A stretch of 64,000 nucleotides of DNA from Mucilaginibacter sp. (GTDB lineage: Bacteria; Bacteroidota; Bacteroidia; Sphingobacteriales; Sphingobacteriaceae), in NCBI RefSeq assembly GCF_025362475.1, contig NZ_JANYGH010000049.1:19759-83758 (forward strand), written 5' to 3'. The first letter of the stretch is position 1. The number at the start of each line of letters is the position of its first letter. Below, in pieces: positions 36,490 through 46,114 of this stretch. A program made the position numbers and the translations under genes. The notes under the pieces are model-generated. The model saw nothing but the letters and a program-made list of their open reading frames with translations. It did not search any database and had not been told where the DNA came from.

Positions 36490-37068
36490 ATGAAAAAAAT
36501 ACTTATTATGGGAGCCAGCGGAAGTCTTGCGCAATATGTAGTCGAGGCAGCGAAACAGTTGGAAAACGTCGCGCTCACCCTATTTGCAAGGGATAAGAAC
36601 CGGCTTTCAAAACGCAACATCAACAATTGCACTATCATCCAGGGCGATGCAACGGATTATAATGATGTAAAAAATGCTGTTTCAGGTCAGGACCTAATAT
36701 ATGTAAACCTTGCCGGTGATCTTGAGGTAATGACAAAGAATATTGTAAAGGCCATGCAGGAAAATGGTGTCAAAAGAATAATTGCAATCAGTTCCATCGG
36801 TATTTATGATACCCCATTGAAACCGGTATTAGGCCCGTACCTAAAATTGGCAGATGCTATCGAAAAATCCGGCCTGGTTTATACCATTTTAAGGCCAGAC
36901 TGGTTTACAAATGCCAATGAAGTGGACTATTCACTTACACACAAAGGCGAGCCGGAAATCGGCGCAGCCATTTCCAGAAAGAGTATTGCTGCATTTATTA
37001 CTACTATTTTTAAGGATCCTGAGTTGCACAAGAACGAAAATTTGGGTATCAGTAAACCAACTAAATAA
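36490..37068 (+). CDS. NAD(P)-binding SDR-type protein (atypical, NmrA-like)
   Basis: 192 residues with a Rossmann N-terminus (ILIMGASGSLAQYVVEAA), an acidic stretch GDATDYNDVKNAV, and IIAISSIGIYDTP followed by YTILRPDWFTNA. This matches short atypical SDRs that bind NADPH to sense redox state or reduce quinones; the classic YxxxK pair is not clear. The cupin gene follows after 129 bp and may be in the same transcript. Confidence 0.82.
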   Translation: MKKILIMGASGSLAQYVVEAAKQLENVALTLFARDKNRLSKRNINNCTIIQGDATDYNDVKNAVSGQDLIYVNLAGDLEVMTKNIVKAMQENGVKRIIAISSIGIYDTPLKPVLGPYLKLADAIEKSGLVYTILRPDWFTNANEVDYSLTHKGEPEIGAAISRKSIAAFITTIFKDPELHKNENLGISKPTK

Positions 37069-37197
37069 CACCTCAAACAATAATTAAAGACGATAGCTTC
37101 ATGAAGATAGGAGAAGGAATACCGATAGCTATATGTTTATTATGTTCAGTTCTGCAAATGATGGCTTAAATCAAAAACGACAATAAAAAAAAACAAA

Positions 37198-37584
37198 ATG
37201 ACTTCTATAACAGCAAAAGGTGAACCTGCACCTAAAGAATATTTCACAGGCAGCGTTTGGGTAAACATGGTAGTAAAACCCGATGATCACCTAAACAGTA
37301 CAATAGCCAAAGTGACTTTTGAACCGAAAGCACGTACAAACTGGCATAGCCACCCTTACGGTCAAATTTTAATAGTTACTGACGGTATTGGTTACTACCA
37401 GGAAAAGGGGAAGCCCATTCAGATTATTAACACAGGTGACGTGGTTAAGATTCCTGTGAACGTGGAGCACTGGCACGGCGCTTCGCATGAAAGTGCAATG
37501 ACACATATCGCTATTGTTCCCACAGATCAAACTGGTACAGTATGGCTGACGCCCGTTACGGATATTGATTATAATAAAGAATAA
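37198..37584 (+). CDS. Cupin-domain protein
   Basis: 128 residues, cytoplasmic, one cupin barrel: WHSHPYGQILIVTDGIGYYQEKG and VNVEHWHGASHESAMTHIAI carry the metal-binding His residues. Relatives are encoded with carboxymuconolactone decarboxylase-like or aldo/keto reductase genes and have no proven role. A strong terminator follows. Confidence 0.85.
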   Translation: MTSITAKGEPAPKEYFTGSVWVNMVVKPDDHLNSTIAKVTFEPKARTNWHSHPYGQILIVTDGIGYYQEKGKPIQIINTGDVVKIPVNVEHWHGASHESAMTHIAIVPTDQTGTVWLTPVTDIDYNKE

Positions 37585-37622
37585 ATCAGAAGATTTGATT
37601 AAGAAATATCCAACTCTATCAG

Positions 37623-37669
37623 ATTGTTTTGCATTTGAATAAGTTATTCTAATGCAAAACAATTTTTTA
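37623..37669 (+). terminator. Strong terminator after the cupin gene
   Basis: ATTGTTTTGCATT (37623-37635) pairs perfectly with AATGCAAAACAAT (37651-37663); the inner GAATAA/TTATTC can also pair. A T-run follows. Confidence 0.85.
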
Positions 37670-37880
37670 ATACCCTGCAAGATTGCTCTAACCACTCAAC
37701 TTTTCGACTGATCCCTTATTGCTCATTATTTTTTGAAGCCGATTTGATGCTTGCGGCGACAATGAATTTTGATGCCGAGACCCTTAGGTGATACTTCATC
37801 ATAACAGCTTGTAGTCAAATAATAGGGGTGGAATAGTACACAGGTGTTTGATGATCGACTGTTCTTTGCGAAAGTTAAAT

Positions 37881-38576
37881 TTATTTTGGACCTCTTAGTG
37901 CCCCAATAACTCCATTTAACTGATCAACGCTGTTTGGGCTATATGACGCTAATATAAATGCAACACGCCCATCTTTGACAACAATATTGGTAGGGAAAAA
38001 CGAAATACCATATTGTTTAATCAGTGCGGCCTGATCCGCTATTACATTAAAGTCGAATTTTGTTTTAGCCAGAAAATCCTTTACCCTTGCAGCAGGGTCC
38101 CGGGTTATAGCTATGAAAACTACATTTTCATCTTTCTTATATTTTTCAACAAGCTTGTTTAACTCCGGGATTTCTATCCTGCAAGGCGCACAGCTTGTAA
38201 ACCAAAAGTTTAACACTACTACTTTGTCTTTAAGTTCGCTTAACGTGTATTCCTTGCCATTTAGATCAGTTGCAGAAAAAGCAGGTGCGGTACCTCCTGG
38301 CTTTACAACCTTCTCTGACTTTTTCAGCTGCATGCTTTTTAATATACCATTGACTACGTTTGGCTCAAATGAAAATTGACCAGTCTGTAGTTTAGTGGTG
38401 AATTGTGCAGCGTCGATCTTCCGATTGTCTTCATCGAAGTAAGCAGTGTTCGCATTCGGCTGTAACATTACATGGCTTGTATCTGCAGCCGTACCGGAAG
38501 ATTGGGATGCAGTTTGCGCATAGGTTGCTAAGCGTAATAATAGCATCGCCGCTACAATTAAATATATTCTTTTCAT
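37881..38576 (-). CDS. TlpA-type exported thioredoxin (thiol-disulfide oxidoreductase)
   Basis: 231 residues with a signal peptide (ends ATYAQ). The redoxin domain has VVLNFWFTSCAPCRIEIPEL with an intact CAPC active site and the cis-Pro region ISFFPTNIVV. It probably keeps cysteines reduced in the periplasm, for example for cytochrome maturation. The N-terminal roughly 80 residues are a separate region of unknown role. It is divergent from the histidine kinase gene at 38715 and shares a repeat-rich region with it. Confidence 0.88.
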   Translation of the reverse strand: MKRIYLIVAAMLLLRLATYAQTASQSSGTAADTSHVMLQPNANTAYFDEDNRKIDAAQFTTKLQTGQFSFEPNVVNGILKSMQLKKSEKVVKPGGTAPAFSATDLNGKEYTLSELKDKVVVLNFWFTSCAPCRIEIPELNKLVEKYKKDENVVFIAITRDPAARVKDFLAKTKFDFNVIADQAALIKQYGISFFPTNIVVKDGRVAFILASYSPNSVDQLNGVIGALRGPK

Positions 38577-38622
38577 GTTTTTATAATTTTTCTCAAAATT
38601 ACAGATGTCCTTTTTACAGTTT

Positions 38623-38660
38623 TGTTAACGCAGTACTAATTAGTGTTAAACACTGTTAAC
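38623..38660. promoter_or_regulatory. TGTTAA repeats between tlpA-like and kinase genes, candidate response-regulator site
   Basis: TGTTAA occurs at 38623, 38644 and 38654, spaced 21 and 10 bp, near whole helical turns, as expected for OmpR-family proteins on direct repeats. AGTGTTAAACACT (38642-38654) is also a 13-bp palindrome. It lies in the divergent promoter region of the two-component operon and the thioredoxin gene. Confidence 0.4.
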
Positions 38661-38714
38661 CGAAACATATATAAAAAACATTTCACGTACCTTGGTTGCT
38701 GAAGAGTGTGCCCA

Positions 38715-40094
38715 ATGAACAAGCGATTAGGTTTTATTTTTATAATAGCAATATGCACGGGGGCCGGAATCATCATTTTTCAGGTCTATTGGATGTTGCA
38801 TACATTCAAAATAACTGAAGATAATTTTTATACAATTGCTTCAAATGCTTTGCAAAAAAGTATCAACAGCTACCAGATTAAACAAAACAACCGGTATCTG
38901 AATTTTAAACCAGGAGATTCCACCGTTTCAGTTTCTATGGATGCAAAGCAGTTCCCAGATAGCCTGTCTCCCATAAAAAAGACAGTCCCAATTAACAACG
39001 CGGTTAAAAATCACTTACCCTTTCAGCCCTCTCAAGGTAAAGTGCACTTAACAGGTGCTAATATGGAAATGGTCAAAACAATGATGGCCCGGATGATGGC
39101 GCAGTTAATGGCCAAACCGGTAGACTTGAATGATTTAAAACCCCTTTTTGCAAACGAGCTAAAAAAAAACAAGATCGATCTGCCGTTTTTTCTCTCACTT
39201 AAATCCATTAATAATACCAATAAATTATATGCACATGTAGTAGTGGGTTACCCTGACTTCTCAAAGAATAGTTCTCTTGTTTATGCTGATTTCAAATTAA
39301 GCAGGTATTATTTCATCAAGCATGATCTTGTTTCCCTTTCCGTTTCCTTGTTCCTTATTATTTTGACGGCAGGTTGCCTTTGGTATATGTGGTATGTAAT
39401 AAGGCAGCAGGTAAGATTAGATGATATTAAGAATAACTTTATCAATAACATGACTCATGAGCTGCGCACGCCCGTTTCTATTTTAAAATCTACCCATGAA
39501 GCATTGGATAAATTTGGTGAGGTTGAGGATAAGGAAAAAACATTACGTTATTTGAAGATCAATCAGTCAGTTTTAATTAAACTGGAAAATAACATCGACC
39601 GCATTCTGGATATTACCCGGTGTGAGAGGAATAAAAAGCTTGCCAATTTAGAGCCAATCCAGCTCGAATCATATATAAAAGAGATCATAGACAGGTTCTA
39701 TTTGAACATTTCTTTTACTTATGAGTTGGACGCTGCAGTAATAAGTGACAGGTATATTATTGATACCATTGTTTCAAATTTGATTGATAATGCCTTGAAA
39801 TATAAGGCTATAACCGACCCTGAAATTAAATTAGCCATAAGCCGCATCACTAACGGATGGGAGTTAAAGATACAGGATAATGGTTTAGGAATAGATGCTC
39901 AATATCTTCCTTTTATATTTGATAAATTTTACCGGGTTCCAACCGGTAATTTACATGATGTTAAAGGTTTTGGACTTGGGTTAAGCTATGTGAAAGAACT
40001 CACCGGCTTGCTAAACGGGAAGATTTTTGTTCAAAGTAAACCGGGGGTTGGTACAACCTTTACAATTCAATTCCCATCGATATGGAAAAAATAA
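38715..40094 (+). CDS. Sensor histidine kinase
   Basis: 459 residues from the ATG at 38715. Two membrane helices (near 8-28 and 210-232) flank an extracytoplasmic sensor of about 180 residues. The cytoplasmic part has the HisKA H-box NNMTHELRTPVSILKS and an ATPase domain with N-box (VSNLIDNALKY), DNGLGID and FGLGLSYVKE. It phosphorylates the regulator encoded next, overlapping by 13 bp. Bacteroidota RprX/RprY-type pairs look similar. Signal unknown. Confidence 0.92.
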   Translation: MNKRLGFIFIIAICTGAGIIIFQVYWMLHTFKITEDNFYTIASNALQKSINSYQIKQNNRYLNFKPGDSTVSVSMDAKQFPDSLSPIKKTVPINNAVKNHLPFQPSQGKVHLTGANMEMVKTMMARMMAQLMAKPVDLNDLKPLFANELKKNKIDLPFFLSLKSINNTNKLYAHVVVGYPDFSKNSSLVYADFKLSRYYFIKHDLVSLSVSLFLIILTAGCLWYMWYVIRQQVRLDDIKNNFINNMTHELRTPVSILKSTHEALDKFGEVEDKEKTLRYLKINQSVLIKLENNIDRILDITRCERNKKLANLEPIQLESYIKEIIDRFYLNISFTYELDAAVISDRYIIDTIVSNLIDNALKYKAITDPEIKLAISRITNGWELKIQDNGLGIDAQYLPFIFDKFYRVPTGNLHDVKGFGLGLSYVKELTGLLNGKIFVQSKPGVGTTFTIQFPSIWKK

Positions 40095-40786
40095 AAATAC
40101 TATTGGTCGAGGATGAGGAAATATTGGCAATGGTTGTTAAAGAAACGCTGGAAAAGCGCGGTTTTGAAATTGCTATTGCAACAAATGGAGTAGACGGCTG
40201 GAGTAAATTTAATTATGACAAGCCTGATATTTGTTTAATTGACATTATGATGCCTCGAAAAGACGGTTTATCGTTAGTTGCGGATATTAGAAAAGTGGAT
40301 GAACTTGTGCCGGTTATTTTTCTTACTGCCAGGACACAAACCGCTGATGTGCTTAAAGGCCTGGAAATTGGTGCTGATGATTATATAAAAAAGCCGTTTA
40401 GCATGGAGGAGTTGATCCTTAGAATAAAAGGCCTTATTCGCAGAACAGCCAAGGCAACCAAAGAGGTTATTATAATATCAGACCAGGAATCCAATGCCAC
40501 TATAGGCGATTATCATTTTAATTATACCCGCCTTAAACTTATTTATAAAGCTGATGTAGTTACAAACCTTTCACAACGGGAGGCGGAACTACTCAAACTA
40601 CTGCTTGAAAATAAAAATGATTTGCTTGATAAAAGAACAGCCCTGTTAAAGATCTGGGGGGAAGACACTATTTTTACTTCAAGAAGTATGGATGTGTATG
40701 TTACGCGATTACGCAAATATTTATTGAATGACGCCAGGGTAGAAATTGTTAACGTTAGGGGAAGAGGATATAAACTGGTGGATTAA
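40082..40786 (+). CDS. OmpR family response regulator
   Basis: 234 residues. Receiver domain: acidic VEDEE, phospho-acceptor Asp in ICLIDIMMPRKDG, Thr in PVIFLTART and Lys in DDYIKKPF. The C-terminal winged helix ends TSRSMDVYVTRLRKYL and VRGRGYKLV. Partner of the upstream kinase (RprY/CusR-like). The TGTTAA repeats at 38623-38660 are a candidate binding site. Confidence 0.94.
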   Translation: MEKIKILLVEDEEILAMVVKETLEKRGFEIAIATNGVDGWSKFNYDKPDICLIDIMMPRKDGLSLVADIRKVDELVPVIFLTARTQTADVLKGLEIGADDYIKKPFSMEELILRIKGLIRRTAKATKEVIIISDQESNATIGDYHFNYTRLKLIYKADVVTNLSQREAELLKLLLENKNDLLDKRTALLKIWGEDTIFTSRSMDVYVTRLRKYLLNDARVEIVNVRGRGYKLVD

Positions 40787-40853
40787 AAAAACAGTTAAGT
40801 AATGAATTGACCCCTGATTTATGGTAAGTCTAACTTGTGCAGCATTTTTACAA

Positions 40854-41042
40854 TCATAAATTCAACAGCCTGAAATACCCACTCTTTGAGGATAGAAACA
40901 ACGTGTTCTGTTGTACCAACCGCACCTGCTCCGGCCAGAAAACTGAAAGGTGGTTTTCCTCACTTACAATCGTAAGCAGTGCCTGAGCAAGTTTTGCGGA
41001 ATCATCCGATTGCTGTCCGTTTGCGCCTTTCAAAAATTCCAT
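40854..41042 (-). pseudogene. C-terminal remnant of a short-chain dehydrogenase
   Basis: The 62-codon frame reads FLKGANGQQSDDSAKLAQAL followed by LTIVSEEN, which matches the C-terminal NGQQ-GDP-AKLAQAL-IV-EN part of classical SDRs. The Rossmann and catalytic regions are missing, so this is a fragment. It lies next to another remnant on the same strand. Confidence 0.5.
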
Positions 41043-41069
41043 TTATTGTTTTCTTCCCTCTTCGTAATC

Positions 41070-41309
41070 TCACCCCACTTGGTGCAACACATCAATAATT
41101 AAAAAATCGCGGGGCATGCCATTATACCTGTTAGCGGCTGTATACCCCCCTGCATCCAGATTACGTGCATAGGCTTCGCCTTCATCCTGTAATACGTCAT
41201 TCTTTTCGGTGATTACGAATTTTATTTGCCTAGAAACATGGAATAGTACGCGGATAAACTGACCTGATTCCCTACAGTTTGGCATACTTAGACCCGGCCG
41301 GGTTTTCAT
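41070..41309 (-). pseudogene. C-terminal remnant of an alpha/beta hydrolase (HSL-like)
   Basis: The stretch FVITEKNDVLQDEGEAYARN and then RYNGMPRDFLI matches the C-terminal part of hormone-sensitive-lipase-type hydrolases, with the catalytic Asp (ND-L-DEGE) and a region where the His normally occurs (HDF), here RDF. The residues before it do not match the family, so the rest is deleted or shifted. Probably inactive. Confidence 0.55.
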
Positions 41310-41438
41310 TTAATTATAAAATGAATGAAGTTTTATTTTATAAGGCCAGTACGATTTTAACCCATGTTAATATTTGCCCGCTCTCTTGCAGATAGCTTTG
41401 TCCTGTCAAAACAAATAAACATTTCAAGAAATAAAAAC

Positions 41439-42239
41439 ATGAAGAACTTATTATTAACAATTGCAATGAGTGTACTGGGTTTCACCTCATTTGCCGCAAC
41501 ACCAACTCAATCAAACAAAAAAATGGAAACAATTATTTTAGTCCATGGCGCATGGGCAGATGTATCTTCATGGGATGCAGTAGTACCGCTATTGAAAGCA
41601 CAGGGTCATGAGGTTATCGCTGTTAACCTTGCAGGCCACGGAAAAGACGAAACATCATTCGCAGGTATCACCTTTAAAACTTATGTTGACCAGGTAAAAG
41701 AAGCAATCGGCACCCGCACGAATGTGATTTTAGTGGGACACAGTTTTGCCGGATTAGTGATCAGCCAGGTTGCAGAAGAAATCCCCGCACAAATACACAA
41801 ACTAATTTTTCTTGCGGCGGCCCTTCCACACGATGGTGACAGTCTTTTAGGACTTGCTAAACTGGATGCCGGATCTCATATAAGCAAATACCTCACTATA
41901 GATAAAGAGCATGGCGCTGCCATAATTGCTAAAGAAGGTGCAGCAGATATTTTTGCCGCAGATGCGCCTCAGCAAGTTCAGGACTACATCGCAGCTAATG
42001 TTAAAGCAGAACCATTGGTACCTCTTGCTACACCAGTACACCTGACTGAAAAGAATTTTGGCAGCATCAAAAAGGTGTATATCCATACCACTAATGACCA
42101 TGCCATCAGCTATCCTGCACAACAGTATATGGTAAAAAACAGCAAGATAGATAAAGTATACACACTGGAAAGTAGCCATACCCCTTTCATTTCTATGCCG
42201 GATAAACTTGCCGACATCATCATTACAGAGAGTAAATAA
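41439..42239 (+). CDS. Secreted alpha/beta hydrolase (first of two)
   Basis: 266 residues from the ATG at 41439, giving a signal peptide (GFTSFAA). The fold shows the oxyanion stretch ILVHGAWADVSSWDAV, nucleophile elbow VGHSFAGLVISQVAEE, and the acid/His end TTNDHAISYPAQQ with SSHTPFISMPDKLA. It is closely similar in layout to the lipoprotein at 52358. Such salicylate-esterase-like (MES type) hydrolases cut small esters; substrate unknown. A terminator follows, separating it from the convergent sigma-54 regulator. Confidence 0.88.
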   Translation: MKNLLLTIAMSVLGFTSFAATPTQSNKKMETIILVHGAWADVSSWDAVVPLLKAQGHEVIAVNLAGHGKDETSFAGITFKTYVDQVKEAIGTRTNVILVGHSFAGLVISQVAEEIPAQIHKLIFLAAALPHDGDSLLGLAKLDAGSHISKYLTIDKEHGAAIIAKEGAADIFAADAPQQVQDYIAANVKAEPLVPLATPVHLTEKNFGSIKKVYIHTTNDHAISYPAQQYMVKNSKIDKVYTLESSHTPFISMPDKLADIIITESK

Positions 42240-42267
42240 TCAATATTTTTCATTTAGTTTAATGCCG

Positions 42268-42304
42268 AAGCCCTGCCGGATAATACTCCCGGCGGGCTTT
42301 CTTT
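42268..42304. terminator. Terminator between the hydrolase and the response regulator gene
   Basis: AAGCCC-T-GCCGG (from 42268) pairs with CCGGC-G-GGGCTT (to 42299) around an 8-nt loop; T-rich sequence follows on the plus strand. Confidence 0.7.
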
Positions 42305-42319
42305 TAACCAGAGTTTGGC

Positions 42320-43669
42320 TCAAGCGTATTTGGTCTTTTCTATGCCCAGTTTTTTCATCCTTGATCTGAGGGTTGATACATTCATGTCCATCATTTCAGC
42401 AGCCCCGCCGGCCCCCTGGAGCTTCCCGTTACATTTAATCAGAATACTAACGATATACGCCCGTTCATTTTCCTCAATTGTCCGGGTTTCTGTCGCAGGC
42501 AAAATGCCGGAACTGTTTTTCTGAAAGGACGGAAAGTGGAGGTCCGTAATTATGCCGTTGGTTGTTAACAGGACACTTCTGGCCATTAAATTTTCAAGTT
42601 CACGTATATTTCCAGGCCACGGGTAATTCAGCATGGTCTGTATTACCTGGTCAGTGAGTTTAACAACGGGTTTCTTCTCTTTTTGCGAATAAAACGCTAA
42701 AAAATGATTGGCCAGTAATACCAGGTCTTCTTTGCGTTCCCTCAACGGAGGCAGCATAATAGGAAATACAAAAAGCCGGTAATAAAGGTCCAAACGGAAC
42801 CGGCCTGCGGCAACTTCGTCTTCCAGATTGCTATTAGTGGCAGCGATAATACGCACATCTATTTTTCTTTTTTTTCCTCCGATAACATCGATTTCCTGTT
42901 CCTGCAATACGCGAAGCAGCTTAACCTGCATATCCTGGGGCAATTCTCCTATTTCATCTAAAAAAACAGTACCCTCATTTGCTTGTTCAAATTTCCCTGT
43001 TCTTTTTTCATTGGCCCCTGTGAATGCGCCTTTTTCGTGGCCGAATAGTTCTGACTCAACAAGATTGGCAGGAAGCGTGGCACAGTTTACTACGATGAAC
43101 GGTTTTGATCTGCGTGCCGAAATACGGTGAATAGCTTGTGCTACCAGTTCCTTGCCGGTGCCGCTTTCTCCCGTTATCAGAACTGATATGGAGGAATTGC
43201 TTACTATTTTGATATTATTCAGCACCGCGTTCATTTTGGGACTTATGCCGATAATTTCCTTTAAGTCTGCATCATCGGATTTTGAAAGAATCGCTTCCTG
43301 GTTTTGCTGATGGAGATACAAGGCCACTTCAATAGCTACGAGCACATCTTTATTCCTGAAGGGCTTAACCAGGAACCCATAGGGCCGGGTTGCCTTCGCC
43401 GCATTTAGAATTTCTTTGCTTGAATTGGCGGAAAGAAATATAAAGGCGATATTTTCTGATCTCAGTATTTTGGCCAGGTCTATGCCATTTAATTTACCTT
43501 GTAAACGGATATCCAGTAAAACCAGGTTAGGATGCTCTTTGGTTTTAATTTTCAGGGCCTCGTCTACTGAAGCAGCTATCGGGCAAACCGCATATCCTGC
43601 TTTACTGAGACAAATCCTCAGGCTGTTAGCTTCTATAAATTGGTCTTCGACAATAAGTATCTTGTTCAT
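42320..43669 (-). CDS. NtrC-type sigma-54-dependent response regulator
   Basis: 449 residues from the ATG at 43669. Receiver domain with phospho-acceptor Asp in LVLLDIRLQGK and Lys in GFLVKPF; AAA+ domain with Walker A GESGTGKE, the sigma-54 contact loop GAFTGA, Walker B FLDEIGE, and arginine-finger region; C-terminal Fis-type HTH (GGAAEMMDMNVSTLRSRMKK). It follows the HWE-type kinase gene by 21 bp and is surely its partner. With the upstream GNAT gene it may be transcribed from the sigma-54-like promoter at 46657, which would make it self-controlled. Confidence 0.93.
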   Translation of the reverse strand: MNKILIVEDQFIEANSLRICLSKAGYAVCPIAASVDEALKIKTKEHPNLVLLDIRLQGKLNGIDLAKILRSENIAFIFLSANSSKEILNAAKATRPYGFLVKPFRNKDVLVAIEVALYLHQQNQEAILSKSDDADLKEIIGISPKMNAVLNNIKIVSNSSISVLITGESGTGKELVAQAIHRISARRSKPFIVVNCATLPANLVESELFGHEKGAFTGANEKRTGKFEQANEGTVFLDEIGELPQDMQVKLLRVLQEQEIDVIGGKKRKIDVRIIAATNSNLEDEVAAGRFRLDLYYRLFVFPIMLPPLRERKEDLVLLANHFLAFYSQKEKKPVVKLTDQVIQTMLNYPWPGNIRELENLMARSVLLTTNGIITDLHFPSFQKNSSGILPATETRTIEENERAYIVSILIKCNGKLQGAGGAAEMMDMNVSTLRSRMKKLGIEKTKYA

Positions 43670-43690
43670 AATCAATAGATAAGATACCGA

Positions 43691-46021
43691 TTAAGCTGAC
43701 GCTTCACCATTAGTTTGTAAAAGGCTGGCGTACTCAAGCGGATATTTTTTAAACCATATAGTGATCTTAACACCAGGACTGCTTTCAATGCTGATATCCC
43801 CGTGGATTTCTTTGGTCAGTCCGTTAATTAGTTGCAATCCCAGGGAACTTGTGTTTGCCTCGATGGCCCCCTTGTCCATTCCGATGCCGTTATCAGCCAG
43901 AACCAGCTTTAAGGTTTCACCCTGTTCGTGTAAGGAAATAGCAATCTCCCCAGGTTGGTCGTCCGGAAATGCGTATTTGATGGCATTAGTTAAAGCCTCG
44001 TTGATGATCAGCGCAATGGGTATAGCAATTGATGCATCGAGGTTGAGCGAATCAATTTCCAGATGAAAATCGATCCGCTCAGAATTGTCAAAGCTATCCT
44101 TCAGGTATAGGATGAGTTCTGGTATATACCCGGCCATATTGATGGTTTGAATATGTTCTACCTGATACAGTTTTTGATGTATCAGAGACATGGCGTATAT
44201 ACGGTTCTGACTTGTTTCTATCGCCCTCAAGGCATCGTTTTCAAGGTAAGCGGCCTGCGATTCCAGCAGGTTGATAATGGTTTGCAGGTTGTTTTTTACC
44301 CGGTGATGTACTTCTTTGATAAGCCATTCTTTTTCGTGCAGCAAACGTTCTAAATACCTGTTTTTTTGACTGATAACCTCGTTTTTATGCAATATCTCTG
44401 CACTTTTTTTAGTAATGACCCGGTTGGTGTGCTGTTTGTTTCTGTACTGCTTATACAGAAGGCCGGTAAATATTAACAACACAAGTATGGCCCCAATGGT
44501 GATATTCTTTTCCAGTTTGGACTGCTTAACTTTAATTTCCTGAAGCTTGTAATTTTGATTCAGTAAAGCAATATGCTGGTCTTTAATTTTTAGTGCATTT
44601 TCCTTTTCCTTTACGTCATATTGCACCTCCAACCGCTTCACTTCTTTGTTTTGGGCCTGTCTCAAATTAAACTCCTCCAGGCCGCGATAATCTGCCAGAT
44701 GATTCATCGCCGCGCGGTAATCTCCGGCAGCACTGTCAGCCAGGTAAAGCATATAATTCAGGTGGCTCTTAGCTGCAGAAGTCATCTGGTTGCCAATGGT
44801 TTTCCACACCATGTCTAAATATGGTTTTGCTTTTGCATATTGCCCGGATTCCACATAAAGCTGCCCAATATCGTTATAGGCGGTCATATCTTCCATCCCA
44901 TTTTGCTTTTTGCTCAATTGTAAAGTCCTCAAAAAATAGGTGCCCGCTTTATCATAAACTTTCATATCCCGGTAGATATTCCCTATAATTGAATCATAGG
45001 TGATTTCATCAGTTGTGGTTATTGGCGGATAATCTTTCATCGCCGCTCTAACATAACGTAAAGCCTCCGCGTATCTTTTCAATTTACGCAAGGCCCTGGG
45101 AACCAGGCCAAACACCCGGCGGTCGGCTAAACTGGATCTCCCGGCATGAATTTTATAGCTATCTACAGCAATATTGTAGAAATAAGCACCTTTTTGATAA
45201 TCCTCCTCATTGATACTGATGTTCCCCCTCATTACATAAAAGTCACCCGCAGCACTATTGTCCCCTGTTGCTTTCATGGTGTTTATGGTTTGGGTGATGT
45301 AATTCAGGGCTTTTTCCGGGTTTCCCCTTACCCAATTTAATTCTGCCAACTGGTAATAAGTATAATGCAAATGCGGATAGCCTATGGCCTTATATCGCTC
45401 AACCACTTTCAGTAATTCAGGCTCGGCCGAAGACTTTCCCTGGTCGGCATGAACCATCGCTATATCTTTCAGCGCCAAAATTTCTTTTGCGGGTAAATGA
45501 TACCGGATACTTAATTGCCTTGCTTGTTCGGCAAGAAGCAAAGCTTTTTTCCAATCGTCTTCCTTTTTGGGTTTTTCTCTCAACCAATATTTAAAGCTCA
45601 AATTTAGTAACAAATCAATTTTTGAAGTATCATTAAGCAAGTGCAGGATATTTTCAGCAGATTTCATATCATTCCGGAGGGTAAATACTTCCGCCAGGTA
45701 AAGCTGGGCATTATTGTAACCGGATGTATCACGCAATTTAGCGCTTAATTCACGTGCGGCTTCTGCAAAATTCATCGCGCGGTCAAGATCTATTGTTTCT
45801 CTTAAAGGTTTGTTAATGTTAATATTGGCCAGGCTCAGCAACAAGTGCGTCCTATGGATGTCAGCTTTGCTTTTTTTCAGGAGCGTTAATAGATGGTTTT
45901 CTTTTTCAGGGTTTACAGGTTTTGGCGCCGGATAATATTGGGCAGGGGCAGCAAAATGCAATAATAGCATCAGGGTGGTGATAATTAAGCGCTTTGCGAT
46001 GGTGCCAGTTTTTGGGGCCAT
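43691..46021 (-). CDS. Hybrid-free sensor kinase with TPR sensor region and HWE/HisKA_2 transmitter
   Basis: 776 residues: signal peptide (ends APAQ), about 400 residues of tetratricopeptide repeats predicted outside the cytoplasm, a helix around 465-505 ending in one membrane segment (ITIGAILVLLIFTGLLY), a coiled coil, then the transmitter. The phospho-acceptor is in EVHHRVKNNLQTIINLLESQ, the HisKA_2 form, and the ATPase has NEALTNAIKYAF, DNGIGM and SLGLQLINGL. It pairs with the NtrC-type regulator downstream. The periplasmic TPR suggests a protein or envelope signal. Confidence 0.9.
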   Translation of the reverse strand: MAPKTGTIAKRLIITTLMLLLHFAAPAQYYPAPKPVNPEKENHLLTLLKKSKADIHRTHLLLSLANININKPLRETIDLDRAMNFAEAARELSAKLRDTSGYNNAQLYLAEVFTLRNDMKSAENILHLLNDTSKIDLLLNLSFKYWLREKPKKEDDWKKALLLAEQARQLSIRYHLPAKEILALKDIAMVHADQGKSSAEPELLKVVERYKAIGYPHLHYTYYQLAELNWVRGNPEKALNYITQTINTMKATGDNSAAGDFYVMRGNISINEEDYQKGAYFYNIAVDSYKIHAGRSSLADRRVFGLVPRALRKLKRYAEALRYVRAAMKDYPPITTTDEITYDSIIGNIYRDMKVYDKAGTYFLRTLQLSKKQNGMEDMTAYNDIGQLYVESGQYAKAKPYLDMVWKTIGNQMTSAAKSHLNYMLYLADSAAGDYRAAMNHLADYRGLEEFNLRQAQNKEVKRLEVQYDVKEKENALKIKDQHIALLNQNYKLQEIKVKQSKLEKNITIGAILVLLIFTGLLYKQYRNKQHTNRVITKKSAEILHKNEVISQKNRYLERLLHEKEWLIKEVHHRVKNNLQTIINLLESQAAYLENDALRAIETSQNRIYAMSLIHQKLYQVEHIQTINMAGYIPELILYLKDSFDNSERIDFHLEIDSLNLDASIAIPIALIINEALTNAIKYAFPDDQPGEIAISLHEQGETLKLVLADNGIGMDKGAIEANTSSLGLQLINGLTKEIHGDISIESSPGVKITIWFKKYPLEYASLLQTNGEASA

Positions 46022-46114
46022 TAGGTGTTTATTGTCAAATTCAGTGTAAAAATAGTCTAATTCCTTATGTTCAGCTATCCTATTGCACTAGCTGACGCAA
46101 AGATACTCAGTGAT

